Assembly (NCBI RefSeq): GCF_015319355.1
Contig: NZ_JADILU010000006.1
Span: forward strand, 62,001 to 126,000
DNA length: 64,000 nucleotides
Reading direction: 5' to 3'
Origin: Psychroserpens luteus
GTDB taxonomy: Bacteria; Bacteroidota; Bacteroidia; Flavobacteriales; Flavobacteriaceae
Below are positions 46,694 to 56,015 of this stretch, in pieces (within the stretch, counting starts at the first letter, position 1; every line of letters begins with the position of its first letter). A model generated the notes under the pieces. It was not told the DNA's origin. It did no database searches and saw only the letters and a program-made list of their open reading frames with translations. Both the position numbers and the translations under genes were made by a program.

Positions 46694-46822
46694 TCAAACA
46701 ATTTATACTCTATACCTAATCCAAAATTTAAAGATACATTATCACCATACTCTAAATTAATTGGGTTTTCAGAACTTTGATCTTTTAACATAAAATAGCT
46801 TATTCCACCTGTAAGAAAAATA
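46694..46822 (-). pseudogene. Second outer-membrane barrel tail fragment
   Basis: Directly behind the stop codon of the membrane glycosyltransferase, the minus strand reads NIFLTGGISYFML, then NLEYGDNVSLNFGLGIEYKLFD and a stop. The pattern is that of C-terminal strands of an opacity- or OmpW-like porin. No start or upstream part remains. With the fragment at 46576-46670 it shows that one or two barrel genes were lost here. Confidence 0.6.
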
Positions 46823-48271
46823 TTACTTAGTTTCAACTATATCACGAGTTAACCAACCTCTTCTACTTGCAGTTGCTATTGCATAAGGTGTGATCCAAAA
46901 TAATCCAAACGTATAGAGAATACTATAAGAATATGCCCAAATAGATTCTGAAATTTTATAACGATTAGAGTAGAAAATTACCGAAAAACTAGAAAGAATT
47001 AAGATGCTCATAAACGTTGATCCTAAAAATAATAAAGGATGTGTTGCTACAAAAAATAGCATGATTAAAAGAAACGGATAACTCATTAACATTTCTAAAA
47101 ATTGAGTAATGAACAATAAACGTATACCCGATTTTTTGCCTTTTCTAAAGTCTGTAAATATATATTTAGCCATTTCAAGGTTTTCACGAACATTACTTCG
47201 TCCCCATCTAATGAACATTTTATAGAGTCCTGTATATTCTTCAGGTACGTTAGTGTAAGCAACCGCGTTTTTTTGAAATAGTACGTGCTTGCCTTGTTTT
47301 AAAATCATATTGGTCATGGCACGATCTTCTCCTATGTCTGATGGTTTTCCCATAAACGTTTGGTTGATCCATTCTGGTAAACAGTTATGAACTGCAGAAC
47401 TTCGGTAAGCTGCTAAAGCTCCAGGTGTGCATAATACTGAGTTAAGGCTACTTTCTGCAGATCGTACAAATTCAAAACTTAGCACAAAACTAACGTCCAA
47501 CATCTTTGGAAGCATTGCTTTTTTGTTATTTAAAACCCTAATGTTTCCTGCAACTGCGCCACAATCTTTATTAGTAACAAATGGACTTACCAAATGTCTC
47601 AACGTGTCTTTATTAACAATAGAATCACTATCTACAGTGACAAATATATCTCCCAACCCTAAATTGAAACCTCTATAAAGTGCATGACGTTTGCCTTGGT
47701 TTTCTGGTTGCTGTAAAATAACTAGACGATCTCCTAGTTGCTTTTTAGCTTTTTGCATCCATTCCCAAGTATCATCTACACTACCATCATCAATAGATAA
47801 AAGTTCTATTTTGTCTTGCGGATAATCACTATCTGCCAAACTCATCAACGTATCCCAAACTTGCTTGCCTTCATTGTAAGCAGGTACAATAATAGTAACC
47901 GATGGTAGTTCTTCGTCTGTAACAGAATCTATGGGTTTGTATTTAAAAAATTTATAGAGCATAAATACAAATAAACATGCTTTATATATGACTAAACTCG
48001 TAGTGATAACTATAAATACGGTTCCCCAAAATGAGGTTAAACGTACTGTGTTGAGTAAATCGAAATCCCCACGAAATACACTGAAAAAATAAATTCCAAT
48101 TCCCATTAATGCAAACGAACTGAAAAGAACCGATAGATTAAGTCGTATCTCACTGTCGTTTATATCAACATTAAAACGGTTGAAAAAAGAATTTAAGTTG
48201 TTTGAAAATTTACTATTTTTTTGGTCAGTAGCTGATTCTACTGTTGCACGAGTGATTTTTTTAGAGTTCAT
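46823..48271 (-). CDS. Processive GT2 glycosyltransferase, hyaluronan-synthase-like
   Basis: 482 residues. Two helices lie near residues 45-70 and 80-110, then a cytoplasmic GT-A domain with VPAYNEGKQVWDTLMSL near 130, SIDDGSVDDTW near 158, TVDSDSIV near 212, GEDRAMT near 313 and FIRWGRSNVRE near 352 (the (Q/R)xxRW-type motif). Several C-terminal helices follow. This is the build of HasA, NodC and cellulose-synthase-like enzymes that make and extrude a polymer. It is monocistronic and lies outside the main sugar locus, so it may make a separate exopolysaccharide. Product unknown. Confidence 0.85.
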   Translation of the reverse strand: MNSKKITRATVESATDQKNSKFSNNLNSFFNRFNVDINDSEIRLNLSVLFSSFALMGIGIYFFSVFRGDFDLLNTVRLTSFWGTVFIVITTSLVIYKACLFVFMLYKFFKYKPIDSVTDEELPSVTIIVPAYNEGKQVWDTLMSLADSDYPQDKIELLSIDDGSVDDTWEWMQKAKKQLGDRLVILQQPENQGKRHALYRGFNLGLGDIFVTVDSDSIVNKDTLRHLVSPFVTNKDCGAVAGNIRVLNNKKAMLPKMLDVSFVLSFEFVRSAESSLNSVLCTPGALAAYRSSAVHNCLPEWINQTFMGKPSDIGEDRAMTNMILKQGKHVLFQKNAVAYTNVPEEYTGLYKMFIRWGRSNVRENLEMAKYIFTDFRKGKKSGIRLLFITQFLEMLMSYPFLLIMLFFVATHPLLFLGSTFMSILILSSFSVIFYSNRYKISESIWAYSYSILYTFGLFWITPYAIATASRRGWLTRDIVETK

Positions 48272-48398
48272 GTAGTGATCTAGATGTTTGAATAGTTGCG
48301 TTTCTAGATTTACGTTTAGTCTTTGTGTTTAGATTTTTTTTAATATTTATTTATGATTGTAAGTTGAGTTTTAACATTTCTGAAGAAAAAAATATAAA

Positions 48399-48432
48399 AA
48401 ACCTCAAATAAAATTGCTTCTATTTGAGGTTT
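48399..48432 (-). terminator. Terminator of the proline operon
   Basis: A 12-bp perfect stem (aaacctcaaata / tatttgaggttt) with a 10-base loop lies downstream of proA on the minus strand, followed by a T-rich run. Confidence 0.8.
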
Positions 48433-48498
48433 AATTTTTGATTAAAAGATATTACCTTAAGTGTATTAAAACTTGGTTTACTAACGCAGCCAAATTAC

Positions 48499-49698
48499 TT
48501 AAACCCTTACTTGCCCATCTCCATAAACATAATATTTATTAGTGACCAATTGATTTAAACCTAAAGGACCACGATGGTGCAATTTGTCTGTGCTAATTGC
48601 TAATTCTGCACCAACTCCCATTTGGCCTCCATCTGTAAATCGAGTAGAGGCATTATGATAAACAGCTGCACTATCAACGTTGTGCATAAAGTTCATAGCT
48701 TCATCGTTATGCTCTGTAATAATTACTGCGGAATGTTTCCCTGAATATTTATTGATGAGCTCTATAGCGTCATCTAAGCAGTTGACTTGACCAATTAGTA
48801 ATTTCAATGCTAAAAATTCTTCATACCAAATATCATTATCTGAAACGGTTTCTTTTTTTGATAAAACGTCAGATACTTTATCGTCAACAATAATTTCAAC
48901 TTTATGTTTTTCTAATTTTTCTTGAAGCATTTTAAGCTTCATTTCATATTCCGGAAGGTTTTTATTAATTAAGACTTTATCTAAAGCATTACAACCCGAA
49001 ATTTTATCTGTTTTTGCATTAATGATAACATTTACTGCTTTGCTCCAATCTGCATGTTCAGAAACGTATAAAAAATTATTTCCTCGTCCGCTTACTAATA
49101 CTGCACAAGTAGCGTGAGTTTTAACAAATTTAATTAGTTGTTCTCCACCACGTGGCACAATTAAATCTATAGGTTCAGTTGGGTTTTTAAGAAATGCTTG
49201 GGTTTCTTCACGTTTTAAGTGTAGAAGTTTAATCCAATCTTTAGATAACCCGTTTTCTTCAAGAGCTTCATGCCAGCATTTTTCTAAAATAAGGTTACTG
49301 TTCAAAGCTTCTTTTCCGCCTTTCAATAAAATCTTATTATTTGCCTTAAAGGCTAAAACTGAGGCTTCAATTGTGACATCAGGACGAGATTCGTAGATGA
49401 TAAGAATCGTACCAAATGGAGCAGTGGTATTCACGATATTAAGCCCGTTTTTTAAAGTTCTATTCGTTAGTTCTTGTCCAACGGGATCATCCTGTAGCAT
49501 TACCGCTTTAACCGCTTCAATCATCTCATCAACTTTTTTGTCATTGACGATTAGACGTTCATAAAGTGCTTGGTCTTCTTTTTGAAAAGCATCTAAATCT
49601 TTTTTATTGGCTTCAATAATATGTTGTCGTTCTCTGCCTAAAATCTTAAGCATTGATTTTAAAACATTATTTTTTATTTCTGTATTTAAAAGTTTCAT
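48499..49698 (-). CDS. proA: Gamma-glutamyl phosphate reductase
   Basis: 399 residues of the aldehyde-dehydrogenase superfamily. IIYESRPDVTIEASVLAFKANN lies near 101, LIVPRGGEQLIKFV near 180, the catalytic-Cys region NAKTDKISGCNALDKVL near 226, and ASTRFTDGGQMGVGAELAIST near 350. It reduces gamma-glutamyl phosphate to glutamate semialdehyde, the second step of proline synthesis. It is the last gene of proC-proB-proA and is followed by a hairpin terminator. Confidence 0.95.
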   Translation of the reverse strand: MKLLNTEIKNNVLKSMLKILGRERQHIIEANKKDLDAFQKEDQALYERLIVNDKKVDEMIEAVKAVMLQDDPVGQELTNRTLKNGLNIVNTTAPFGTILIIYESRPDVTIEASVLAFKANNKILLKGGKEALNSNLILEKCWHEALEENGLSKDWIKLLHLKREETQAFLKNPTEPIDLIVPRGGEQLIKFVKTHATCAVLVSGRGNNFLYVSEHADWSKAVNVIINAKTDKISGCNALDKVLINKNLPEYEMKLKMLQEKLEKHKVEIIVDDKVSDVLSKKETVSDNDIWYEEFLALKLLIGQVNCLDDAIELINKYSGKHSAVIITEHNDEAMNFMHNVDSAAVYHNASTRFTDGGQMGVGAELAISTDKLHHRGPLGLNQLVTNKYYVYGDGQVRV

Positions 49699-49718
49699 CG
49701 ATTTTCTAATTTTTTAGA

Positions 49719-50498
49719 TTAGGCACTAATGAATTTTGTACCTACCTTTTTATTATTAATAATATCTACTATAACATTTTCGCGTTTACCATTTGCGATG
49801 TATGTTGGGATGTCTTTACGAGCAGTTCCTTTTGCGATTCTAAGTTTAGAAGCCATGCCACCACGACCTTCACCTTCTTTTTTGTTAGATGCACAAACGT
49901 ATTTTTCTACATTCTGATTGGTTTTGACTTCAGACAATTTTATTGAATTTTTGTCATCTGGATGACCTGTATAAAGTCCATCAGTGTCTGATAAAATAAT
50001 TAATCGATCTACATCTAATAATTCGGCAACTAAACTTGCAAGCTCATCATTATCAGAAAACATTGACATTGTTAAAGACACAGCATCATCTTCATTAGCA
50101 ATAGGTATGATACCTTCAGACAACAAGCCTTCATAGCAATTAATCATGTTCTCACGATGTTTTCCTATATCAAAATCTCTTTTGGTAGCTAAAACCTGAG
50201 CACATCGCATTCCATAATCATGAAAAAGACTATAATAATGGCGCATCATTCTTGGTTGTCCTACCGAAGAATAGACCTGACGTCTAATTGAAGAATCTTT
50301 TATTTTTGTGTCTCCTAAGATTTCTTTTCCTGCAATTGCAGAGCCAGAAGAGACTAAAATAACCATGATTCCACGTTCGTATAATTCTGAAATCTGTCGT
50401 ACCAATTCCCTAAGAATAGGTCCTAATATTCTATTGTCTTTATTTGTTAATACGTTGGTTCCTACTTTTACAACCACACGTTTAATATCATCTTCCAT
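49719..50498 (-). CDS. proB: Glutamate 5-kinase, short form without PUA domain
   Basis: 259 residues: only the amino-acid-kinase domain, without the C-terminal PUA domain seen in the E. coli type. VVKVGTNVLT is at residue 9, VSSGSAIAGKE near 49, IPIANEDDAV near 131, LSDTDGLYTGHP near 172 and GRGGMASKLRIAKG near 211. It phosphorylates glutamate to start proline synthesis. It lies 20 bases from proA and three from proC. Confidence 0.93.
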   Translation of the reverse strand: MEDDIKRVVVKVGTNVLTNKDNRILGPILRELVRQISELYERGIMVILVSSGSAIAGKEILGDTKIKDSSIRRQVYSSVGQPRMMRHYYSLFHDYGMRCAQVLATKRDFDIGKHRENMINCYEGLLSEGIIPIANEDDAVSLTMSMFSDNDELASLVAELLDVDRLIILSDTDGLYTGHPDDKNSIKLSEVKTNQNVEKYVCASNKKEGEGRGGMASKLRIAKGTARKDIPTYIANGKRENVIVDIINNKKVGTKFISA

Positions 50499-50501
50499 AA
50501 T

Positions 50502-51308
50502 TTATTTTTCTTTTCCTAATTCTACAGCTCTATCAAAAGCAGCATAAGCTGCATCTTGTATGAGTTGCTTTACATTATTGTCGTCTAAAGAGTCTATTGC
50601 AGCTTGAGTTGTACCTCCTTTTGATGATACTTTGTCTATCCAACTTTCTGGTGATATATTTGATTGGTTGAATAATTCTATAGCGCCTTCAAACGTATTG
50701 CTTACTAGTACTTTTGAATCGTAGTCTGAAAACCCCATTTTTAGTGCAGCTTCTAACATAGATTGCATAAAATAAAACACATAAGCAGGTCCACTCCCTG
50801 AAATACCTGTAGAGGCATCTATAAATTTCTCTGAACTAACATGTATAGATGTACCTGTGGTATCTAATAAGTGTCTCACCATTAAAAGTTCTACTCTAGA
50901 TGTAGCTTCTGCTCCTGTATAAGAAGTTACGCCTTTACCAACTTTTGCAGGTAGGTTTGGCATTGTTCTAACAACTTTTTTAACTTTTAGACCATCTTGA
51001 ATGGTATTTATAGTCACACCAGCCATGAGTGATACAAAAATTTGCTCTTTATTTACTAATGGTAACATTTCTTTGAATAGAACCTCAGAGTGATAAGGTT
51101 TTACTGCTAAAAACACGATGTCTGATTGAGGTAAAACATCTGCTAAAGAGGTGTAAACATCAAATTTAGATTCTTGTTTAAGCGTTTCAATTTTATTTGG
51201 ATCTGTATCATAGATTTTTAATTTTTGTTTGCCCAATAAAGAAGAATCTGCCATTCCTTCTGAATAGGTTAAGCCCATGTTTCCGGCTCCAATTACTAAT
51301 ACTTTCAT
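50502..51308 (-). CDS. proC: Pyrroline-5-carboxylate reductase
   Basis: 268 residues. The NAD(P) motif VIGAGNMGL is at residue 4, FLAVKP near 72, RTMPNLPAKVGKG near 113, and SGSGPAYVFYFMQSM near 170 with KGGTTQAAI near 232, the standard P5C reductase signature. It completes proline synthesis. It is the first gene of a tight three-gene operon, which is a less usual order (C-B-A). Confidence 0.95.
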   Translation of the reverse strand: MKVLVIGAGNMGLTYSEGMADSSLLGKQKLKIYDTDPNKIETLKQESKFDVYTSLADVLPQSDIVFLAVKPYHSEVLFKEMLPLVNKEQIFVSLMAGVTINTIQDGLKVKKVVRTMPNLPAKVGKGVTSYTGAEATSRVELLMVRHLLDTTGTSIHVSSEKFIDASTGISGSGPAYVFYFMQSMLEAALKMGFSDYDSKVLVSNTFEGAIELFNQSNISPESWIDKVSSKGGTTQAAIDSLDDNNVKQLIQDAAYAAFDRAVELGKEK

Positions 51309-51835
51309 AATTTATTTAGATTAAAATTTTAACTGTCAGTTTAGTACAATAGCCTCAATTACTATGCGAGTGTGCCAAAATGAAAAGTTGATTTGAAGAA
51401 TTTCGATGTTCTAAGGAATTTGTTGTAATAATTGTCATATTGGAAACATATTGAGGTATTAGTTAACGATATGGGAATTTAGAAAATTCTAAAACGGACT
51501 AACTGTGACAAGCTGTCGGTGACAAATAGTTTGATTCTCGTTATTACAAAGCAATTTTTGCTCTTTGTTTTTGAGTATTTCATATTTATATGATACTATG
51601 CGAATAATAAGGAGTGAGGATAAGCTAATAATATAATTCTATCTGAGGTTTTCTATTTGCGCTTTATTATTCAGAAACAAGTTGAGAATATTTGATATTT
51701 TTATTAGAGTTAATAGATCAATTATAAAATACATAATTGATGAATTTTTTAAGTTTTCAATTTGAAATTGATAAAAAACAGAAACCCTAAACAGAAGTTT
51801 CTGTTTAGGGTTTTAATATATAAAGAAATTAGAAA
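51309..51835. other. 527-bp spacer between pnp and proC
   Basis: Apart from the pnp terminator at 51782-51813 I see no gene, tRNA or obvious structured RNA here. The part next to proC should hold the promoter of the proline operon, but no clear TTG / TAnnTTTG pair was found. Confidence 0.5.
51782..51813 (-). terminator. Terminator of pnp
   Basis: A 15-bp perfect inverted repeat (aaaccctaaacagaa / ttctgtttagggttt) with a two-base centre lies just downstream of the pnp stop on the minus strand. It is followed by a six-T run, a strong intrinsic terminator. Confidence 0.85.
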
Positions 51836-54091
51836 TTAATCTTCTTTCTTATCTTCTCTAGGTTTGCGATCATCACGACGGTTATCACGTCCACGATTAT
51901 CTCTTCCTCTATTGTTATCACGTCCACCAGAACGTTTATCATCTCTTGGTGGTCTTGCTACATAACCTTCTGGTTTTGGTAACAATGCTTTACGAGATAC
52001 TTTCTCTTTACGTGTTCTTGGGTCTTGTCCAAAATACTTCACATCGAATACGTCTCCCATGTTTACAACATCGGTTACATTTTCTGTACGTTCCCAAGCT
52101 AATTCAGAAACATGTAATAATACTTCGTTTCCTGGTGCATCCATATACTCAACAACAGCTCCAAAATCTAACATCTTGATTACTTTTACTTCGTATACGC
52201 TACCAACAGTAGGCTTAAATAAGATAGCATCTATTTTTGCCATTACAGCTTCGATACCTTTTTTACCAACACCTAATATTTCAACAATACCTTCTTCAGT
52301 AACTGGGTCTTCGTTAATAACGATAGTCGTCTCAGTTTCTTTTTGCATTTCCTGAATCACTTTTCCACCAGGTCCAATTAAGGCTCCAATAAATTCATTA
52401 GGAACACGTCTTGTTACCATTGTAGGAGCATGCTCTTTTACATCAGTATTTGGTGTAGCAATGGTATCCGTCAATTTCTCTAAAATATGTAAACGACCAG
52501 CGCGAGCTTGTTGTAAAGCATTTACTAGAATTTCATAAGAAAGACCTTTTACTTTAATATCCATTTGGCAAGCAGTAATACCATCTGCAGTACCAGTGAC
52601 TTTAAAATCCATATCTCCTAAATGATCTTCATCACCTAAAATATCAGATAATACAGCATATTTTCCAGAATCTGCATCAGAAATTAATCCCATTGCAATA
52701 CCAGAAACTGGCTTAGTCATTTGAACTCCAGCATCCATTAATGCCATTGTACCAGAACAAACTGTTGCCATAGAAGACGAACCGTTAGATTCTAATACTT
52801 CCGAAACCACTCTTACTGTATAAGGGCAATCTGCAGGAATCATTCCTTTTAATGCACGTTGTGCTAAGTTACCATGTCCAACTTCTCTACGAGATGTTCC
52901 ACGAATTGGTCTAGCTTCACCTGTACAAAAAGGAGGGAAGTTATAATGTAAATAGAAACGCTCTTCACCTTCTTTAGATGGCATATCTATTTGATTTGCA
53001 TCTCTAGATGTTCCTAAAGTTACGGTTGCTAAAGCTTGTGTTTCTCCACGAGTAAAGATTGCAGAACCATGTGTAGATGGTAAGTAATCTACTTCACACC
53101 AGATAGGTCTAATCTCGTCAGTCTTACGACCATCTAAACGTAAACCTTCATTTAAGGTTAAATCTCTAATCGCAGATTTTTCAGCTTTACGGTAATAATC
53201 AGAAACTAAACCACCATAATCTGCTAATTCTTCTTCAGAAAAAGTAGCTTTAATATCTTCTTTTATTTGTTGAAAAGCAGCACTTCTTTCATGTTTAGCA
53301 GATCCAGCTTTTGCAATAGCATAAACTTTATCATAAGCCATGTCATGAACCTTCTTCTCTAAATCTTCATCTGTTCTTTCAGCTTCGTATTCACGAACGT
53401 CTTTCTTTCCGAATGCTTCAGCTAATCTTACTTGAGCAGCACATTGTACTTTAATCGCTTCATGAGCAAATTTAATAGCATCTGCCATTTCTTCTTCAGA
53501 AATCTCATCCATTTCACCTTCTACCATCATTACTGAATCTGCAGAAGCACCAATCATCATGTCTAAATCAGACGCTTCCATTTGTGCTGGTGTAGGATTG
53601 ATAACAAATTCTCCGTTTACACGACCAACTCTAGCTTCAGAGATAGCACATTCAAAAGGGAAATCTGATAATTGAATAGCTGCCGAAGCTGCTAATCCTG
53701 CCATTGCATCTGGCATAACGTCTTCATCATGAGACATCAACTGAATCATCACCTGAGTTTCAGAGTGATAATCTTTTGGGAATAATGGACGTAATACTCT
53801 GTCTACTAAACGCATTGTTAATACTTCACCATCACTAGGTCTAGCTTCTCTTTTAAAGAAACCACCTGGATAACGACCTGCAGCTGCAAATTTCTCTCTA
53901 TAATCTACCGTTAATGGTAAAAAGTTAAGATCTTTTTGTTCGTAATTGGAAACTACTGTACATAATAACATACATTTTCCAGATTGCACAACAACGCTAC
54001 CATGAGCTTGTTTTGCTAATTTTCCAGTTTCGATAGAAATCTCTCTACCGTCACCAAGGTCAATGACCTCTCTAAATACTTTTGGAATCAT
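51836..54091 (-). CDS. pnp: Polyribonucleotide nucleotidyltransferase (PNPase)
   Basis: 751 residues. The first RNase PH domain is in about residues 10-145 ([12 protein letters not shown]), an all-helical linker follows, and the second RNase PH domain is in about 315-470 ([31 protein letters not shown]). A KH domain lies near 555 ([15 protein letters not shown]) and an S1 domain near 625 ([20 protein letters not shown]). The tail from about 705 is a basic Arg/Gly/Asp-rich extension, probably for RNA or protein binding. It degrades RNA 3'-5' with phosphate. It lies 233 bp downstream of rpsO, the usual gene pair. Confidence 0.97.
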   Translation of the reverse strand: MIPKVFREVIDLGDGREISIETGKLAKQAHGSVVVQSGKCMLLCTVVSNYEQKDLNFLPLTVDYREKFAAAGRYPGGFFKREARPSDGEVLTMRLVDRVLRPLFPKDYHSETQVMIQLMSHDEDVMPDAMAGLAASAAIQLSDFPFECAISEARVGRVNGEFVINPTPAQMEASDLDMMIGASADSVMMVEGEMDEISEEEMADAIKFAHEAIKVQCAAQVRLAEAFGKKDVREYEAERTDEDLEKKVHDMAYDKVYAIAKAGSAKHERSAAFQQIKEDIKATFSEEELADYGGLVSDYYRKAEKSAIRDLTLNEGLRLDGRKTDEIRPIWCEVDYLPSTHGSAIFTRGETQALATVTLGTSRDANQIDMPSKEGEERFYLHYNFPPFCTGEARPIRGTSRREVGHGNLAQRALKGMIPADCPYTVRVVSEVLESNGSSSMATVCSGTMALMDAGVQMTKPVSGIAMGLISDADSGKYAVLSDILGDEDHLGDMDFKVTGTADGITACQMDIKVKGLSYEILVNALQQARAGRLHILEKLTDTIATPNTDVKEHAPTMVTRRVPNEFIGALIGPGGKVIQEMQKETETTIVINEDPVTEEGIVEILGVGKKGIEAVMAKIDAILFKPTVGSVYEVKVIKMLDFGAVVEYMDAPGNEVLLHVSELAWERTENVTDVVNMGDVFDVKYFGQDPRTRKEKVSRKALLPKPEGYVARPPRDDKRSGGRDNNRGRDNRGRDNRRDDRKPREDKKED

Positions 54092-54220
54092 AAATTTTTT
54101 AATTCTAATTCTAACGCATTATTGCTCGCTAGAATACTGTTAAACAATGGTCGTTGTGTTGTTGTAGTTGTTGTGTGACATGTGATGTCGTGTGACCAAT
54201 GAAAAACTATTTGTCCCGTT

Positions 54221-54234
54221 CCGATAGCTATCGG
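54221..54234. repeat. 14-bp perfect palindrome between rpsO and pnp
   Basis: ccgatagctatcgg is self-complementary and stands out for its GC content in an AT-rich spacer. I recall similar palindromes dispersed in flavobacterial intergenic regions, but this cannot be tested here because only one copy lies in the window. Confidence 0.5.
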
Positions 54235-54299
54235 GATTCAGGATCCAGCTTCTTATTTACTATTGTTATACTCTACCGTAAGAGTTAATTGTATAAAAA

Positions 54300-54320
54300 A
54301 AAGAGGCACGAAGCCTCTTT
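54300..54320 (-). terminator. Terminator of rpsO
   Basis: An 8-bp stem (aaagaggc / gcctcttt) with a 5-base loop lies directly after the rpsO stop on the minus strand and is followed by a T-run. Confidence 0.85.
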
Positions 54321-54324
54321 AATA

Positions 54325-54594
54325 TTATTTTCTTAAATTTAATTCTTTAACTATTGCACGATATCTTAAGACATCTTTCTTAGTTAAGTAATCTAGTAAG
54401 CTTCTTCTTTTACCTACTAACTTTACTAATGAACGCTCAGTGTTATAATCTTTACGATTTTGCTTTAAGTGTCCAGTTAAGTAGTTAATTCTGTAAGTGA
54501 ATAATGCGATTTGACCTTCTGCACTTCCAGTGTCTTTTGCATTTTTGCCATGTTTTTTAAAGATGGCTTCTTTTTCTTTTTGATCTAAATACAT
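54325..54594 (-). CDS. rpsO: 30S ribosomal protein S15
   Basis: 89 residues, the standard length. GSAEGQIALFTYRINYLTGHLK lies near 23-45, and the family C-terminus LVGKRRSLLDYLTKKDVLRYRAIVKELNLRK is complete. It binds 16S rRNA in the central domain. A sigma-A-like -7 box lies at 54650-54657, and a 7-bp hairpin in the leader (54627-54645) might serve autoregulation, as known for S15 in other bacteria. The terminator at 54300 separates it from pnp. Confidence 0.97.
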   Translation of the reverse strand: MYLDQKEKEAIFKKHGKNAKDTGSAEGQIALFTYRINYLTGHLKQNRKDYNTERSLVKLVGKRRSLLDYLTKKDVLRYRAIVKELNLRK

Positions 54595-54649
54595 GCTAAT
54601 ATTGTTGTAAATGATTTTTATGTACGCTGAAAGTCGTTCTTTCAGGCTG

Positions 54650-54657
54650 CAAATATA
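54650..54657 (-). promoter_or_regulatory. -7 box of the rpsO promoter
   Basis: On the minus strand the sequence reads TATATTTG, 55 bases before the rpsO ATG, a good TAnnTTTG match. The -33 element would be TTA instead of TTG. Confidence 0.6.
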
Positions 54658-54787
54658 GTGATTTTTATAATATCTAATACTGTAAAATTGAAACTTTTTG
54701 AAGCGACGTTTCTTTTATATTATTATGCAGTAAAATCGTATATAATTAGTAACTTTAGTTTGATTAATTCTTTGATATACAAGACCT

Positions 54788-55885
54788 ATGCCTATAAATA
54801 TGAGCTTAATCAAAGACGAACTCTTTGAAAATATTTTCACCCATGCTCATGGAGGAATTGCTATTGTAAGTTTAGAAGGAAAATGGGTTAAAGTCAATAA
54901 AAGTATTTGTGAATTATTTGGATACAGTGAAGAAGAACTCTATAGTTTGTCTTTTCAAGAACTTACTCATCGTGATGATTTAGATGCAGATTTAGAGTCA
55001 ATGACGTATTTAATTGAAGGTGATGTAGATAGCTATCAAGTTGAAAAACGCTATTTTCATAAAAAAGGTCACGTTATTTGGGTTCTTTTATCTGTTTCAA
55101 TAGTTAGAGATTTAGATAATAATCCTTTATATTTTATTTCTCAAATAGTTGATATATCAGCTCAGAAGTCTGCAAATTGGCATTTACAGTTTTTGATGAA
55201 CGTTGTAAAAGGGCAAAATGAAAAACTAAATGATTTTGCACGTATCGCAACTCATGATATTAGAACCCATGTTGGTAATTTAGGATCGATTACAGAATTT
55301 CTAGAGGAAGATATTGTTACGATTATTGATAACGATAATTATAAAATGCTAAAAGAATCCATATTAAATCTAGACGAGACCATCGAGCATCTTAATAGTA
55401 TACGATTAGATAAACCTAAAAAGTTTAATTCATTGAACGAATTGAACTTATCAGATTATGTTAAAAAGGCCATGTATAATATTAGCGCTATTGCAAAAAA
55501 GGAGCAATGTCAAATTATAAATCATGTTGATAAAGATGTTATGGTTTTAGGTATAGAAGCGTATCTAGATAGTATCATTCTAAATTTTATAACCAATGCT
55601 ATTAAATATAAATCACCGAATCGCGATCCAATAATTGAAATTAGTACATCTACTAAAGGAGCATTCGTAATCCTAAACATAAAAGATAATGGTCAAGGTA
55701 TTGATTTAGAAAAGAATCAACAGAAATTATTCACACTCAACGGTACCTTTCATAAACATCATGATTCTAGAGGAGTGGGTTTATACATCACAAAAAACCA
55801 TATTGAAAGCATAGGAGGTAAGATCGAGGTAGAGAGTAAAGTGGGTGAAGGGACTTGTTTTTATATTTATTTATTGAAGGCATAA
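54788..55885 (+). CDS. PAS-domain sensor histidine kinase
   Basis: 365 residues. A single PAS domain fills about residues 10-130 (GGIAIVSLEGKWVKVNKSIC, FGYSEEEL, FISQIVDIS). The dimerisation/phosphoacceptor helix carries FARIATHDIRTHVGNL near 154 with the His. The ATPase domain shows the N box LNFITNAIKYKSP near 263, DNGQGID near 299 and GVGLYITKNHIESIGG near 325. There is no membrane helix, so it senses a cytoplasmic signal. No response regulator gene is adjacent. A second ATG four codons in is also possible. It faces the accD island with a shared hairpin at 55888. Confidence 0.9.
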   Translation: MPINMSLIKDELFENIFTHAHGGIAIVSLEGKWVKVNKSICELFGYSEEELYSLSFQELTHRDDLDADLESMTYLIEGDVDSYQVEKRYFHKKGHVIWVLLSVSIVRDLDNNPLYFISQIVDISAQKSANWHLQFLMNVVKGQNEKLNDFARIATHDIRTHVGNLGSITEFLEEDIVTIIDNDNYKMLKESILNLDETIEHLNSIRLDKPKKFNSLNELNLSDYVKKAMYNISAIAKKEQCQIINHVDKDVMVLGIEAYLDSIILNFITNAIKYKSPNRDPIIEISTSTKGAFVILNIKDNGQGIDLEKNQQKLFTLNGTFHKHHDSRGVGLYITKNHIESIGGKIEVESKVGEGTCFYIYLLKA

Positions 55886-55887
55886 AA

Positions 55888-55916
55888 AAACCTCAAACTT
55901 AAAAAGCATGAGGTTT
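55888..55916. terminator. Bidirectional terminator between the kinase gene and the island
   Basis: An 8-bp stem (aaacctca / tgaggttt) lies three bases after the histidine-kinase stop. It serves that gene on the plus strand and is near-identical to the accD terminator at 60962-60990, of which it is a duplicate. Confidence 0.8.
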
Positions 55917-55920
55917 ATAT

Positions 55921-56015
55921 TTATTTTGAAGCCACTTCAATAATTGGCTTTCCACGTAAAGGTTGATTTGTAATCAAATCAATATACAAATTGACTTTAT
56001 CTTTTAATTTATTAC
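55921..56015 (-). pseudogene. Displaced 3' end of accD
   Basis: The minus strand encodes [21 protein letters not shown] then KPIIEVASK and a stop: the last 30 residues of AccD with three conservative changes from the intact gene at 60995-61879. The rest of the gene is missing. It begins exactly where the second lipoprotein copy ends, the two reading frames sharing a few bases around 56012-56015. This is the displaced gene end left by an integration or recombination event. Confidence 0.9.

Larger units (their letters stand above)
55885..56015. repeat. 131-bp direct repeat, left copy (accD 3' end plus terminator)
   Basis: This segment matches 60959-61089 at about 95 percent (six mismatches counted by eye, no gaps) in the same orientation. 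It contains a terminator hairpin and the last 30 codons of accD. Together the copies flank about 4.9 kb of accessory genes, as expected after integration at the 3' end of a housekeeping gene. Confidence 0.9.

Noticed and set aside
52059-52355. 98-codon plus-strand frame inside pnp
   Set aside because: Antisense shadow of a highly conserved gene; no features of its own.
54150-54205. GT-rich stretch with repeated tgtgac/gttgtt words
   Set aside because: Short, imperfect and without a regular period; not a CRISPR or tandem repeat.
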